The notes under the pieces were generated by a model. The model searched no databases and had not been told where the DNA came from. It saw only the letters and a program-made list of their open reading frames with translations. Made by a program: the position numbers and the translations under genes. A DNA stretch of 64,000 nt from Anthopleura xanthogrammica (Eukaryota > Cnidaria > Anthozoa > Actiniaria > Actiniidae). Positions 42,038-55,977 of this stretch are shown piece by piece. The stretch lies in assembly GCA_964019055.1 (NCBI GenBank), contig OZ025207.1, positions 14,783,357 to 14,847,356 on the forward strand, written 5' to 3'. Numbering within the stretch: position 1 is the stretch's first letter; the number at the start of each line of letters is the position of its first letter.

Positions 42038-45000
42038 ATTGTTTAACGTAAATAAGCATCAACGTAGAAGGCGTAAGCTAGGCGATCATCTAAAAGACCT
42101 GTCGTGTATTAGACGTGCATGCAGTCAGTGGAATTATAACACAGTTCAGTATATAATTTATCTAGAAAGAAAGTAATAAACCCTCAGCTTGGACGTAAAG
42201 TTTTCCCATTTCAGACCACATGTCAGAATAAGATTCTTTGTTTGAGTTGAATCCATATTCATGTCTTCTCATGCGCAAATGTTAAACAAAGAAATGGTAC
42301 TCCAGGAAATGACACGTGGTCCGAAATGGGGAAACATTACGCCCAAGCTAAAAGATTGTTTTCCCTTCATGCAGCTGTACTCTTGTTTTATAAATATAGC
42401 TTTCATACTTACCATTTTGGAGTTAATAATAAACTTATACTTCATAGAAAAAATGTTGGTTTTCATAGCCGCTATCTTCACAAAAGATGACATTTGTTGT
42501 TATATCAAACAATATGGCGACCAGGTCTTTTGTTATTTCGATTCTCTTATGAATGAGAGGCTATATAGGCTACAACGGCTGTCCTGGATAGACTTCACGA
42601 CCATGCAAGAACAAAATAGATTTCATTTTGATGACGTGCATGCTGATTACAGGATTGTGGCAAGCCTTCGGAAAAACTGGGGGGCACAAGTCACTGCAAC
42701 ACGTAATCACGAAAAATGAAAATTCATTTCCATAGTTGCTTTACTCTTCTGGGGAAAAGCCCCCCGGCCTCTGTGGGCGATACGGTCCTGGGTTATTGGG
42801 TATTCTGCTCTACAATATCAACAGAATTATGGTAAAGAAAATCAGTTTGTCTATTAATAAAAAAACGCCAGAATCCACCACGCTTGTCAACTATTTTCGG
42901 TAGGCCAGCTGTTCTTAACTTTAGCCGTACTGAGGCTTTCCACGCCTGAAAGTTATAATTTTACTTCTTTCTAAGTTGTTCGTAACAAGCGTAAAATTAT
43001 GCCATTATGAGCTCGTCACATTGTACATCCATTTCTTTATAACATTATCTCAGTGGAAAAACTCCGAAACCAAAATATTTATTCTTTTCTCTATACAGAT
43101 TTCTTGTAATATTATAAGCAATTCTCGATGATTTTTCAAATATATTTGAAGCCTTTTTACTAACACTATTATTCGTAATAAATGTCCACGTTTCCTAAAT
43201 CTATAGAAAGAATGGTACTGAACTGTTCTCGAATGGAATTGTGGGATTCATAATAAACACTCCACTATGTAGCCCGCGTTGCTTGGCGGTCTGCGGTTGC
43301 TGTGTGGCCTTTTACCAATTCAGCCACAATTTCTTTTAAAAATAATTAAATTTACTCACCATATATATCCAAGCATCCATCCTTTAGTTTTGACTCGACT
43401 CCGAAAGTACTATTTCTCGCCCCAGGTCTGCTCTTTCCTCGTTTCCTGAATACGATGCTGTTCAAAACAATATTTCGCTATCTGGGGGTCAAACAATTAG
43501 TTTTCTCGATCCGGAAAGTAAATATTTTTCATTATTTTAACCCTCAGATTGACATCACTACCAAGGGGTTTATAAATAGTATTTATATAGAATGAATTCT
43601 GCCCAAAAAATTAAAGTTTATTATGAATAAATCCAAGATGGCGGCTGTGACGTCACATGTACCCCAAGAATACCTGAAGAATACCTGAAAACTTCCATGG
43701 CAACGACATCCGTTCAAAATATTCAAAATATTCTTAGGCTAACGAGCCTCAAAGATTATGCGACTTCATTAAATGCTCCCAACTTAATGAACCTCACTTC
43801 AATTAGAAATATTTTCCCGTGGTGTATCAAGGAACATGGTTGCCATGGTTGCCATGCATGATAAAACATCATTGAAATTCACGATTATGCTTCACACTTC
43901 AGAAATTCTCTTTCCAAAACAAGCAAATTAAAAAATATTCCATTAGAGATTTTTAAAACAAGTGAATAGAGATAATACTTCACAAAAGCTTCTTACGGTC
44001 TAAAAATCAGTCGCTTAAAGAAAATTATGATAGAAAAGAAACAGTGAAAAGACTTCGAACAACTTCACCGGTAGTAACTACTGTCACGGAGTGTTTCCGA
44101 TGACTTACCGAAGATGCCCGATATATATATTGACAGTTGCTGTCAAATTTTGAAGATTTTGACAACCAAAGATAAATAGAGTATTTTCACGGCAGTTATG
44201 TTAGAGGGCAAAACAATAGAAATTTCCTCCTTTGGGAAATATATTCTCTTGTCATGCAAACAAAAGTTGTTTTGTTCCTGTCCTTAAACATGGCTGCTGT
44301 GAAAAACCCTACATCACGTGACAATGGCTAACGATTCTGAGCCACAAAATGAATGACAGCTATACCACAGTCCTAGAGTCGTGTGGTGTTTAATTACAAC
44401 GGATGTGATTGCTCGGTAGGGTAGAGAGGATATCCGCGCGCCTTGGTGACAGTACGTTTTTAGATCAAAGACGAGATGCTGTGGGAAGTTGAGCAATGAA
44501 AAAACTTCACGAAATCATTTTCAAATGTCTCGTCAAACCACGACTGACGTCTAAGATAATTCCCTTAGACTTGGTGTAAATGACGGCTATCTATTCTTCA
44601 AATAGATCCAATTGTATTTTCTTTATTGCCCATAATGGCGGCCTCAGTGGTCGGTCCTAAAGTTCGTCCTTATAAGGAAGTGATGACGTCATTAAGAGCC
44701 TGATGAACGAGAAAACATATAACCTGCCTAAAGCGAGAGCAAAATGGTGCTCAACACTCTCTTCAAGCTAATGCAAACCGTCTGAAAGGGAGGTGTATTT
44801 ACCAATAAAATGCTTCTACAATCCGCCTCAATTTCTCCAAATATTATTTTTTCAAAAGGAAAAATTAAGACGAGAATGACTTGCCAGTGACTATTTTCAT
44901 CCATCCCAGGCGTTTTGGTGTTTCAACTTAAGGTATTAACAAGAGGAAAATTCATTTCGTTTAAGCCATTTTTTCTCCAAATAGCTTTTTAGAGGGCCTT

Positions 45001-46974
45001 ATAATGATCAGTTAGTTTGAGTGTTTTAGAACTCAAGGGCTTGTACAATCATCTCATTTACAAGAAATTCAATTTTGGCATTCGAAAGAGCACTAAGCAA
45101 AATGTGAGGAGCGGAATAAGATTGAAGACTGTCTGACTGACCATCTACGCGAGCAGAATAAACAGGAAAAAAGCTTTCGTTTACATATTAGATTTTTATT
45201 TGACCCAAGCCTTGAGAATTTCTGAAGTACCTTCTTATTACGTCTCATGAGCAAATGAAAGCAATTTTTGTTAAATTATATTGTGTTGCTATAGCTGCTA
45301 TTGTGGAATATGACATGCAATGGTGATCCCTTTTCTTAGTATTTTAACATTATTACCCAGCGGTTTTCAATATTTTTATGCATATATATTTTACCTTGTT
45401 TACAAGTGGTTATACACTCTTTATACATGGCGAAAAATAAATTACAGTTGTGACATTCGGTCCTATACATTTGCTAAAATTACATATCATTTTTCAAAAT
45501 ATTGGGCTTTAATAAAGTCTAAGTTAAGGATGGAATATTCTATAGTTTTAAGTCAAACCTCGTTGATTTTGGGGATCAAAATTAAGTAGATATAATTGTT
45601 ATTTCGTCGAAAACATTACTTTTGTTCAAAGATAAAATCTTTAGTCCAAGGATCCTGGTAAACCATCAGTTGAAGCAAATCCATTAGCAACTGCTACCTC
45701 CGACTGAATTATATTACGTCCACACTCACACCGTTGGCCATGGTGTATTTATGCAGTATATTTATGAGGTAGTAGCAATGTGTTTCTACGACAGCAGTAC
45801 TGTCAAGCTTTATAACTACATCTATTTAAAAAAATGTTTACCGATCTGTCTATTAAGGAGTGTCTAAACATCAACCGCGTTCTCATTTATTTTGAACGAA
45901 TATTACTGGCTAGGATTCTGTACACTAAATTGTACGTAACTAAGCGACCTAACACGGTTCCGACGGTCATGTATGTAAACTAAAAAGCTCTTTACAGATT
46001 TGAAAAAATATTTAACATCTTAAAAGCAGGAAACTGCAGCCAAAATATCTGCATTATAAGGGAATGAAATTCATTAGCAAAATGTGCCTCCAGATGCTAG
46101 AGATAGCTGACAAGCATAGATACACATATATATATATGAAATAACTGCCATAAAAATATACATACAACAAACGAGCTCTGCTCAGAATATCGGAGATTAT
46201 ATATATCGTTATAAAAACCTGGAAAAGTCTGTAGGTCTAGGTGAACTAAAATCAAAACAGATTCTGTTTTTAGACCTAGATGTTTGTGTGTTTAGAAAGC
46301 GAGTGAAGAAGTATAATAACAAAAATTATTTGACGTTGGAGAATTTTACCAAAAAACAAGAAAATCTTCTTTTACAGAATTAATCAAGAAATGATGTAAA
46401 ATATCGTGCGAAAAGCAAAGCCGACCAGCAGGGTTGAAATTGCAAATTTATACCCTAAAAATCCAAGCATTTTTGGCCCCTAATGAAAAAACTAACCGCG
46501 CCAAATTTTTACCCCTAATATACAATATTATACATTCTCAAGCTTTAACTTGTTGCTTGAATGAATATAAATAATTCTAAGCCTTTTTCCGCAGTATTCC
46601 ATTCTTTCTTAGAAAGATTTACCAGGATCGATTATAGGTTACTAAGTCGTATTGATACAGTAGCATTGTATACTAAAACTCTACCACCATCTAGTAGATT
46701 TCTAAAGCTGAATAGTTCTGGGCTTTCGCTCGCTCAGCGAGCTAGGTAAAGAATTTGACCATCTTTTCGTATACGGCGTATATGATACACAATCAACGTC
46801 AGAACTACACCGAAAATCATTCATTTCTGTGATTCTCGGAAGACGTTGGTTCGTACCAACCATCGTATTATAGAGAGTATTTGTACTAGTCTATCATTTG
46901 ATTCGTTGAGAATAATTTTCTCTGGTTGTCACATAGTGAAGTAATGATTTCATTATATACAATCGGGCCCTGAT
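42038..46974. other. intergenic between CTNNBL1 and the Scratch-type gene
   Basis: No exon recognised in 4.9 kb. It holds a MITE (42184-42354) and AT-rich sequence. Given the neighbouring developmental transcription factor, it may contain cis-regulatory DNA, but no specific element can be named. Confidence 0.55.
42184..42354. mobile_element. MITE, CATTTCAGACCAC family, copy 2
   Basis: The left arm is CAGCTTGGACGTAAAG, then CCCATTTCAGACCACATGTC. The right arm is GACACGTGGTCCGAAATGGG, then ACGCCCAAGCT. About 150 bp past the CTNNBL1 stop codon, possibly in its 3' UTR. Confidence 0.8.
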
Positions 46975-47923
46975 TCAGGGTGTAGTTCCATTTTTTTCCT
47001 CTCTGGAACACGCTGATTCCAGATGCTTGTTTAAATACGACTTGAGCGCAAACGTGCGGTCGCATCGGTTGCATTTGAACTGTTTGAGCGGAGAATGAGT
47101 CTGAAGATGTGCTCGTAGGTTCGAGCGGTCGGCAAAAGCCTTATTGCACTCTTGGCAAACGTAAGGTCTTTCCCCGGTATGGGAGCGCATATGTCCTTGA
47201 AGTAGCCATGGTCTACTAAAAGACTTCCCGCACACATTACACTTGTGGAGCAGTTTATGCGTTAGTACATGCATCGCTAGAGCAGGCATAGAAACGTAAG
47301 CTTTCCCGCAATGATGGCATCTTCTAGCAAGCTTGCCATCCAAACTCCGATGAGTTTGTTTATGACGAGAAAGGTTCGAAGACGTCGCGTAGGATTTCCC
47401 ACATTCGGCACAAACATATCTACTCTTGTTCTCGTTGTAGCCATTACTCTTGGTACGACCATCGACACAAACCGGTTTCAAGGTATCAATTTTATTCCCA
47501 TTTTCATCCAACTCCTCGTTGCTGCTGCTCTCGCTTTTGCTTTCTTCGTAATTATTTTCTTCGTATTCATTTGTAGGCTGGACTTTAGGTTGAACTTGGT
47601 TGCTCGACTGCGAGTTTTCTAGCGTCGAAGTCGAGTCCCCCTCCCTTGAGGCTGAACAGCGGGAGAAATAAAAGAGAATAAGTACAACAGGTGTTCTGGC
47701 TTCGACATACTATCAACAAATTCTAGAGGCGATCGGCTTGCCAGAAAAACCCACAAAATTGTTTCCAGAATACCAAAACCCCAGTAAAAATATAGGAATA
47801 AGCGAAAAATCTCTTCAACTTACCGTGCTTTCGTGTTTTTTCCTTGTTACGAACTGTTGCGACAACCGGAGAAAAATTTGCATATTCCTTGGACTTTTTT
47901 TTGATCAGGAACGATTTCGGCAT
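46975..47923 (-). CDS. SCRT: Scratch-type C2H2 zinc-finger repressor (Snail superfamily)
   Basis: Two exons, 47923-47824 and 47651-46975, are joined in phase 1 across a 172-bp GT-AG intron to give 258 aa. The first residues [10 protein letters not shown] are a SNAG repressor motif, which fixes the start. An in-frame ATG 14 codons upstream would hide it. A Ser/Glu/Asn-rich linker leads to five zinc fingers (about residues 111-252): [56 protein letters not shown] and a last finger ending [10 protein letters not shown] (CCHC form). The phrases in fingers 1, 2 and 5 are diagnostic of Scratch rather than Snail/Slug. Family knowledge: nuclear, E-box-binding repressors used in neural development. 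It sits alone in about 15 kb of non-coding DNA. Confidence 0.93.
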
Positions 47924-48393
47924 TTCTTGGCAATAATATCGGTCTTTCTTCTCGACACATCTCACAGCTAGTTCGTTTTAAGCGGCGAGTGTTGTAGTTG
48001 AGTTGTAGATCCACAAGGATGGTCCATATTCTTCCTTGGCAATTCCCGTCTTTTCTCCTTTCGTCAACACAGCTTTATAATAATGTCAAACAGCCCCCAT
48101 CGCTCTCAGATTTTTTCGAAAATTTACCGGAAACTAAGCCACGAATTTCAAATTTCCATGCAAATTCACTCCCACACGAATGTCGCTTGGATCTGCTAGC
48201 TTAGTTTTTAGTGGTTGAAGCAGGATTTTGCACGAACGACACTTCTCCCAGTCATTTCCGATAACCAAAGAAAGCAAGAGGGATAAGAAACTCGACTGAC
48301 TCAACACTACACTCTAGAGCTTGCAATATGAGTCTACCGGGGCTCGTTTGTTTTGCGGGGTGTTCTCGAAGGCGGAGTTTGTTTGGGAAAAGT

Positions 48394-48404
48394 AAAAATA
48401 TATA
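48394..48404 (-). promoter_or_regulatory. possible TATA box for the Scratch-type gene
   Basis: The minus strand reads TATATATTTTT about 475 bp upstream of the start codon, just downstream (minus sense) of a C/G-richer patch. It is the only TATA-like element noticed in that interval, but AT-rich DNA makes chance likely. Confidence 0.2.
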
Positions 48405-51284
48405 CCTTCGCGAGTCGGTGGTTGCCGAGAACTCATGTCCACCTGTTGCCAAGACACTTATCTTCACACACAAAATCACTAATAATTAATTACAGAGTTT
48501 TGCTAGCAAGCGCATTAAAATGCATATTCTCAATACCTGATAAATATTCATTGGTCTCTCATGTAGAGATCGGCCGCGGGAGAAAAGGCGCCAAAATAAC
48601 TACGAACGCCATTGGACAAGATCACCAAGCTTCTGACACCAAATGCCTTATTTACGTTCGCTTGAACAAGATTCAATTGAACGCGATTCTGATTGGCTGA
48701 AAAAAAAAGAATTGGGAAGGATCTCTCGTGTGATTGGTGAGAACTGAACAAACAGTTTTTCAAATGTGGCAGATTCAATACAGCTCTATTAAGACGATTT
48801 GACTCGATCTCAAATAACCAGCACTTATTCTTCCATAAAAACAATGAAAATTGAAAAGCAATTTCCAAATATCCTGGTGGATTAATAACTTTGGATAGAT
48901 CTAGAAAGCTATTGAAAAAAAAATAAAATAAAATTTACAAAAAACTTGGTTAAAACTTAAAACGATATTGTAGAAATACGCATTTGCAAGTCTTGAATTG
49001 TCTTGAAATACGTATCACAGAGGATTAATATTTTTTTTAGGTCAATTAGACTCTAAAATATACTGTTTACTGTTTTCAATATGAATACATTCTCTCTTTT
49101 TTCCAGATAAAACTAAGGCTAGCAACGGAAGCGCCAATAATCCCCTCTGGTTTCATATTCAGTATATTTACACAATATAAAAAAATCTTATTTTCCGTCG
49201 CGATTGTAAGGGACTTTCTGGTGGTTTGATTTTGAAAACATCCCGTAAATTTTTGACAGAAAACGTAGATAAAATGAATAATGAAGGAAATCGGCGATAA
49301 TTATACAAAGGCATTTTTTGAGTGATTCCTTAATTACGAGGATGTAAATCGCTGGCTTTTGATAGGTTGGGGAAAAAATTTATTTTTGTGTGAATCAGCG
49401 AAAGAAATTCTCAAACTACATAGTATTTCAGAGTTTCTAAACATCACAAAGGCAAGAAGTAATCTTGATATTTACACTAGCACTAATGAAACAGAGATGG
49501 ATGTTTCTCCACTTGATGCCGTCCTAAAATTACATTGTGTGTTCTAGATTTGAATTGGTACAATTCTTTTGTGTTTTTATTTCGGGGATACTGTTTTCAA
49601 AACAATAGACGAAGCATGTAGAATTTTTTGTACGACGTTTCATTGGATGAAATTCGTCAACAAAGTTAATGAGATAAAAAAGGAATTTCCTCTTTTGGGA
49701 GTGTGAAAAAAATTACATCGTACAGTAAACAAATTATACGATTCAATTTCCAGTCTTGTTCTCAGGATCTGCATGATGAAAAAAAGGCGATAAAAAGAGG
49801 AAAATCCTTAGATAGTCTTTGTCACTGATATGCTTTAATCAATGGTTCAACTTCCTTCATGAGAGAGAAAATCAATCCAAATACTAATCCGGAGCTCAGT
49901 GTTTCAAATGCGTTAGATAATATCGCATGGGAACGCCGATTGATGTGAAGCTAGTTTGTCTATGGGAGACCATTTATAAACCTAATTTAATCAGAAAACT
50001 TTTTGGAAAAAAAATTGCAATTCTCAGTAATGAGGGAACATTTTTCTGACAGTTATTTTCGACCCTTGACCTAGATCCTGAGGGTTTACTTCTATCTTTT
50101 TTGCAGGAAACTGTTACTTTTTATGTTGACATTCTGTTGACGGGTTTTTGATTATTTGAAGGTTTTTTTCCGTAGCACTAAGTGATTCAGTCCCCGAAAA
50201 GCTTTGTAGCACAGTATGGGCACGCGTGTTCAGAAGAATGACAAAAATAATATATATGTCCATATACGCTCACAGAGAAAAGACTAACTTCGTCGAAGAG
50301 GATTTGCACGAAAAAACTTGCAATGTAAATAATATTCAAGTTTTTTGCTAAAAATGTGAAAATGTCTATTTGGCTCTTAGGATTAGTACAAAAAGATCAA
50401 AAAAACTTGTCACAGCGTTAAAAATGCCCTGAAATTACCACTATCGACAGCTTGTTGCAGATGCCGTTGTCATGGTGATGAGTTTATTTTAATTCTTATC
50501 TCAGCTTTCCTGGTTGACGAAAAAGAAATTAAAGCAATGTTTTGGTTGTCATGGTAATCCAAGCTATCCATTCATATTTGTTTTGCCATTGTGACTAATG
50601 ACGTGGTGCGGACAGATGAATAAACAGAGATTTGAACAACAGCTTGGGTTTGCTTTTTGAGGTGATTGACATTACAACAAATTGTAGCATCGTTATATCA
50701 ATCAAGCGAAGCCATTATTTCATGCCGGGGAAAAAATTAAATTTAAAAAAGGCAAGACTTCACTCAATCCTACCTTTCTCTCGCCAGCATCAGTAAAGAA
50801 AAAAGATTTCTTGACAGTAATAAATTTAAAACTATTTTATCTAAATCACGCTTACGAAAGGAAAATATTCCAACTTTTATCACGAAAATTACAAGCAAAA
50901 ACTAAATGTAAATCTGAATAACCTGTTTTCTTGTTACTCCTTTGTTAATATAATAAGAAAGACCAGTTAAGCATATAAATAGTTTAAGAAGCTATTCATT
51001 TAAAATTAAAATTTTAATTCTACAGCGAAGCCGAGAAAGCAACAAGTGACAAATGGTTACCAAGGAAACAAGAGACAATTTATCAAAAATGTTTTCTCTT
51101 AGGGAAAACGCATCTCAGACTAAATTAAGAGATAAAATCCTTTCTTGTCTTTGTTTGTCGTTGTTTTTGGATCTTATTCACGAAGTTTACAAACTGCTTT
51201 TATTATGAAACCCTAAAAATCCGTTTTCAATATATCAAATGAGCCGGCGTCCATCCCGACTTTAACTCTGTTTAAACAAGTAAA

Positions 51285-51370
51285 CAAAAGAAATAATACT
51301 CAAACGAGTGAAACGTGGTTCAAAGTAGGAAAACATTGCGTTCAATTTTAGCCTAAAAAGGTCCATTAGT
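51285..51370. mobile_element. half-copy of the CATTTCAGACCAC MITE family
   Basis: GAAACGTGGTTCAAAGTAGG, then AAAACATTGCGTTCAA and AAAAGGTCCATTAG, match the right arm of copies 1 and 2. A matching left arm is not seen. Confidence 0.45.
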
Positions 51371-52018
51371 TTACAAGTAAAAATTTTGATGATGCCAAAT
51401 AATGCACTTCAGCTCTAGTAGACCTAGAGTCGCCCAGCCCCAGACCTCTGGTCCATTCTCAAAGGTTGGTCCATTCGTGCAAAGAAGTCGCCATACGTTT
51501 TCAGCTATTTCCTGTAAGCACTTGAATATTGATCTTGCCATAATTAATTGCTGTTAAAACTTGTTCCAAGGCTTTGTTATTATCATAACCATGAATAAAA
51601 CAATCACGTCTCTCGTTCATTCAAGTTCAAAACATTTCCTCCGAATTAATCCAAAGATTGTCTAAAAGCCTTTCGAAAAACAAATTAAATTAGAAGTCCA
51701 AATGATTCCTGAATGAATGATTTTCAAAATATGTCCGCCGGAAAAGTTCATTTAAAATTCTAGGTTAATTACGAAAATGATTGTGCTATTTTTAACGGCT
51801 CTTTTCTAATTCTCCCATCTAGACGCTTAGTATATTGTAAAAAAATTAATATATTTTCATTTTTTTCGAAAATTAAAAATTTTGCTCATTTTTTTTAAGT
51901 GTATAATTAGTCAATAAGTGTATCTACTGCATGGGAGTTATTAACCACATACAAAATTAAATTTAACCTTAAGTCTATTGTTAACTATTGAAAGGATCTC
52001 AACCACCACCTCCCACTC

Positions 52019-52048
52019 TATCATCATCATCATCATCATCATCATCAT
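52019..52048. repeat. (CAT)n microsatellite
   Basis: About nine to ten perfect trinucleotide units in a row. Confidence 0.95.
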
Positions 52049-52552
52049 TTTATTACTTTTTGATAAAGAACCAGCTAGATCAAGTTTCCTCGTAAATAAA
52101 CGGTTATCTATCGTTTTAGATCTGCCATACGAGACATCTGGCTGGGAGCGTTAATTGTTCCGTTCATAACGTCACGATAAGCGATAAGATAAAAAAGAAA
52201 CCTCATTAGACTTTAGAGATCTCTTCACTTAGCATTGGTGTTCGGCTTCCTGTGGTGTGATGGACGAGCTCTAATAGGACTGAAACTAGAAGGGCGTTTA
52301 CCACAGGAAACCCAATTTTGCTTTCATGCTGCTATACATTTTCACCCACTTTCCAGTAATATCCCTAGCCAAAGGAGGTTCTTAGCATTTAGACCTTGAA
52401 TACGTAAGAGAGTTCTGATAAAGCGAGGGGGAGAAAATACCAATGATACAAGCTAATAAAGAAGGAATGGTTGGTGGGAATCAAAATATGTAAAAGAAAT
52501 AGGTGTTTGCCATCTCTTGTGTTGTCGTAAAATACATATAAATATAATAGCA

Positions 52553-52738
52553 AGGATGGCGGAGCACATTTTTAAGTGGGGTAGGGGAAGGGGTGGTGCT
52601 AGTATGCAAATTAGAGGGAAAAAGTGGGGAAGTTAAGATTTGAAAATATGACTAGTATGCTTAAACGAAAAAAGTGTGCTTCCCCCCTTCCCCTCCCTAG
52701 TCCTCCCCCTCTCAAGCCCCCAGGCTCCACTGTCTCTG
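52553..52738. mobile_element. MITE-like element related to the 70-bp element at 37979
   Basis: The left end AGGATGGCGGAGCACATTTT parallels GGGACGGCAGAGTACATTTT at 37980. The right end GGCTCCACTGTCTCTG is a degenerate inverted counterpart. G-rich and C-rich runs face each other. Confidence 0.5.
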
Positions 52739-52743
52739 AGAAG

Positions 52744-52925
52744 ACCTTTTCAGTGTTGGTATGCTGTTTTCCCATTTCAAACGCAGGTCATTCATTCCCT
52801 AGAGTATCATTTCTTCGTTTAATGGTTGTGCATGAGAAGACAAATCAATATGGATACAACTCAAAGAAAGAATCTTATTCTCAAGAGCATGACAAGTGGT
52901 CAATGGGAAAAAGTTTTGTATTATT
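52744..52925. mobile_element. MITE, CATTTCAGACCAC family, copy 3
   Basis: It carries CCTTTTCAGTGTTGG, CCCATTTCAAACGCAGGTCA, AAAGAATCTTATTCTCAAGA and GACAAGTGGTCAATGGGAAA in the same order as copy 1. It is more diverged. Confidence 0.65.
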
Positions 52926-55547
52926 AATATCAGATTTCAAATATGAATAATCCTTCATTTATTCTTCTTCTGGTTGGGTTACCAGTGGCATAAACACCTA
53001 ACAATAATCCCTGATTGGTTTCAGCTATTTTATTTTTTTCCTTTTTTCTTTTTCTTTACATCGAGTGTGAAGCAAACTTTATATAAAAACTGTTTTGCAA
53101 TTTACACTATTTACATCTATTTTAGAAGACAACAATTTATGTTACTGTAAGGACAATAAGAACTATATAAACAGCATTGAATATCATGTACTACAACTAC
53201 CAGAATCCCTTGCAAACTTTTCTTTCTTAGCACCAACTGTCTTATTATTCTCATGAGACAATAAGAAAACGAACGAAAGTTTGCTTTTTTAAGCATTCTC
53301 GTAGCTGTAATAAATGGTTCCATCATAATTATGGGACCAAGAAAAATTCAAGCAATTCACATCAATCGGCCAATCAGCTTGGCTGTTAAGTTTGATTGAC
53401 AGATGCCAGAGTTGTTCGAGTTATCTTGGCCACATAATCCTAACATGATAAAAACGAGCATTTTTTTCAAGATTGTGCACCCATCCAAAATTTTCACATG
53501 CTAATTAAAGGAAAATTATCAAAACCTGTTTGGCCAGGAGATCCTCACCAAGTCTAAGCTGCTTGGGTATTACTTAGATTCATATGGGTGTGCAAAACCC
53601 CAGGAAAAGTTCTGTCCATTAGGTAAAATAAATTCAACAATGACAAACTAGATACAACTTGATGTACAAGAATAAATGGAAAGTAAAATCTGAAGTCAAG
53701 CCTTTCTTGGCACAGAATGACATGATGTAATGTAACAAGCAAATGGTTGACGTCAGTGAAAACCATAGCAAGAAAATGTACTGTTCTAGCGAGATTCTTA
53801 GTAAATAATTCAAGAGGATGCAAGAGTTTTTGGTGATGTACCAAAGGTATTCATTCTGGTCCAGATTGAGTGGAATAGAATCTAGTTTCCAGCTTTTTTT
53901 AAAAGCACTCTCCTGCAGAACAGATTTCATTATGACTGTGGAAAATCACATCATTTAGCTCAGTAACGAAGTTGATGGATCAAAATTCACTCAACCCTAT
54001 CTAAAGAGGTTCATGGTAAAATAGAAGCAGGATTTTGAGCTAAGATTTTTTCCATTCATAAAGAAATCTACTCTTCTTTATTACGAAGAACCTTGCAAAC
54101 AACGAAGCATCACAAAAGTTTACAGAAACATTTGCATGTAAGCTTATAATATAAAGACAACATAAAAATATACAAAACTATGTGATAATGTAAGCTGTAT
54201 ACTGTAATAACAATAACAATAATAATATTGGATGATAATGTTTATAATAATATTAATATTTTTTGTATCCAGCACATGGTAAATATTATTTAATATCTTT
54301 GGAATATAATAAGGTTTTTTATATGTTCCATAATAATATAAATGTCAAGTTCTAGAAACCATCCATATATCTTATATTCTCAAGCAAAGGGATGGAAAGA
54401 TGAGAGGAAAGAAAAAGGTTTTGGAAGCAATTGTAATCTTGTCTAGTAGGAGAATGTTAAGCAAATAATTCCTCCTCTTTTGAGGAAGGTACAGATATAT
54501 TCTGGAGTTACACAATATATTGCCTCAACCCATGAAAATTTTTACCATATTCTCAAATCTCCTTGAAATATGGAGTCAAAATGGGAAATACGAACTGAAA
54601 ATTGTATGAGGTGAATATCTTGATATGAGTAAAATAGAGACAAGAAAAAATAATATATTTATGCTAGAAAAATGTGTTTTGTGTTTCATACTTAAAAAAA
54701 TAATTAAACAGGGAAAATTTCAGAATTTCAGCTTGAGCACTTCACATGTTTCTGTTAATTTTTGTTTTTTTGGTTCCATCAACCAAGAACTTAACTTGTG
54801 CCACTATATATTTGATGGACAGAAACCAAAATATGAAAAAGTGGCATGTGAGCAGAGTTTGTCAGGTCTTTTCTTTGATTCAAGGGTTCTTCTTTTGGTT
54901 CTCCAGTTTTCCTTTCTCTGCAAAACTTAACAAGCTGAATTCTTGTTTGATCTGAAGTAGCCATGCCCTGAATTTGATCAGCCCAAAGGTTGTTTCAGGA
55001 TATCAATAAAATGCAAAGGCCTTCATTAGTTGCAGAAACATGAAAGGTGCTCAATACTCATAGCCTTTAAAATATTCAAAGTTTTTCATTGAGGGCCTAC
55101 AAGAGGTCTAACTTATTGAATGAAGATGCTCTGTCTCTTAAAATGGGATTCTAAGTCTGGTAATTTTTTTTAAAGAAATGCATCATTGCAATAATATTTT
55201 TCTACTAATCAAGTATTCTTTAAAATAAATTATGAACTGTCAGCCAGGACATTAGGAGTTCTCTTAGAATTAATAATTCTCATTAGCAATAATGATTAAT
55301 TCAAAAATAATCTTGGTTAAGAATTTTCTCTGGAAAAAATCCAAAAATTCATCAAAGAGAATAAATTATTTTAATTTTACTGTAATTATTCATTTCAGTT
55401 TTTATGGAATTTGTAATTATTATGTATAATAAACGCAGCCATCAAAAACCAAGAGATATGTTTCACTGGCATGTAAAAAACACTAGTATAAAAAAGAAAG
55501 AAAACATTGGTGGTCTCAGCAGAGAAAAATCATTTTAAGATGTAAGT

Positions 55548-55618
55548 GCTTGTTTTCTTTCTCTTTCACTTTCATTTAAAAAAAAAGAAAGTGACAGAGA
55601 GAGAGAACAAGCAGATAC
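55548..55618. repeat. pyrimidine/purine hairpin
   Basis: CTTGTTTTCTTTCTCTTTCA is followed after an A-rich loop by GAAAGTGACAGAGAGAGAG and AACAAG, an imperfect inverted repeat with arms of about 30 bp. Confidence 0.65.
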
Positions 55619-55977
55619 TTTTTCAACTGAAATTTCAGACTGACGTTTTAATAAAAATATATAATGGAATTTGTAATTTTTTTGTCATTATAATTCAATT
55701 ATATAATTTAATATTATAACTATAACAGCCTCGTCAATGATTTTTTTGCAAATCAAAGTCTAAAGTATAGATTGAATAATATAATTCAATTTCGACAATT
55801 ACAAATGGTGATAATTTATAATAGTTTATGATTTTTGGCATAAATAGTTGTAGTGTGAGTTAATTCAGAAAATGTGATGTCACAAAACAATAATTACGGT
55901 AATCAAGAACATTTTAACTTGAATAACATCTTGATGAGAAGTTTCAAACCCCTCTAGATTAATTTTTTCCATTTTTG

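Noticed and set aside
42261..42719. 152-codon plus-strand frame after CTNNBL1
   Set aside because: It begins inside a MITE copy, has no recognisable domain, and has no splice or homology support.
47924..47965. Upstream in-frame ATG adding 14 residues to the Scratch-type protein
   Set aside because: The SNAG motif must be at the extreme N-terminus to work, so [10 protein letters not shown] at 47923 is the better start.
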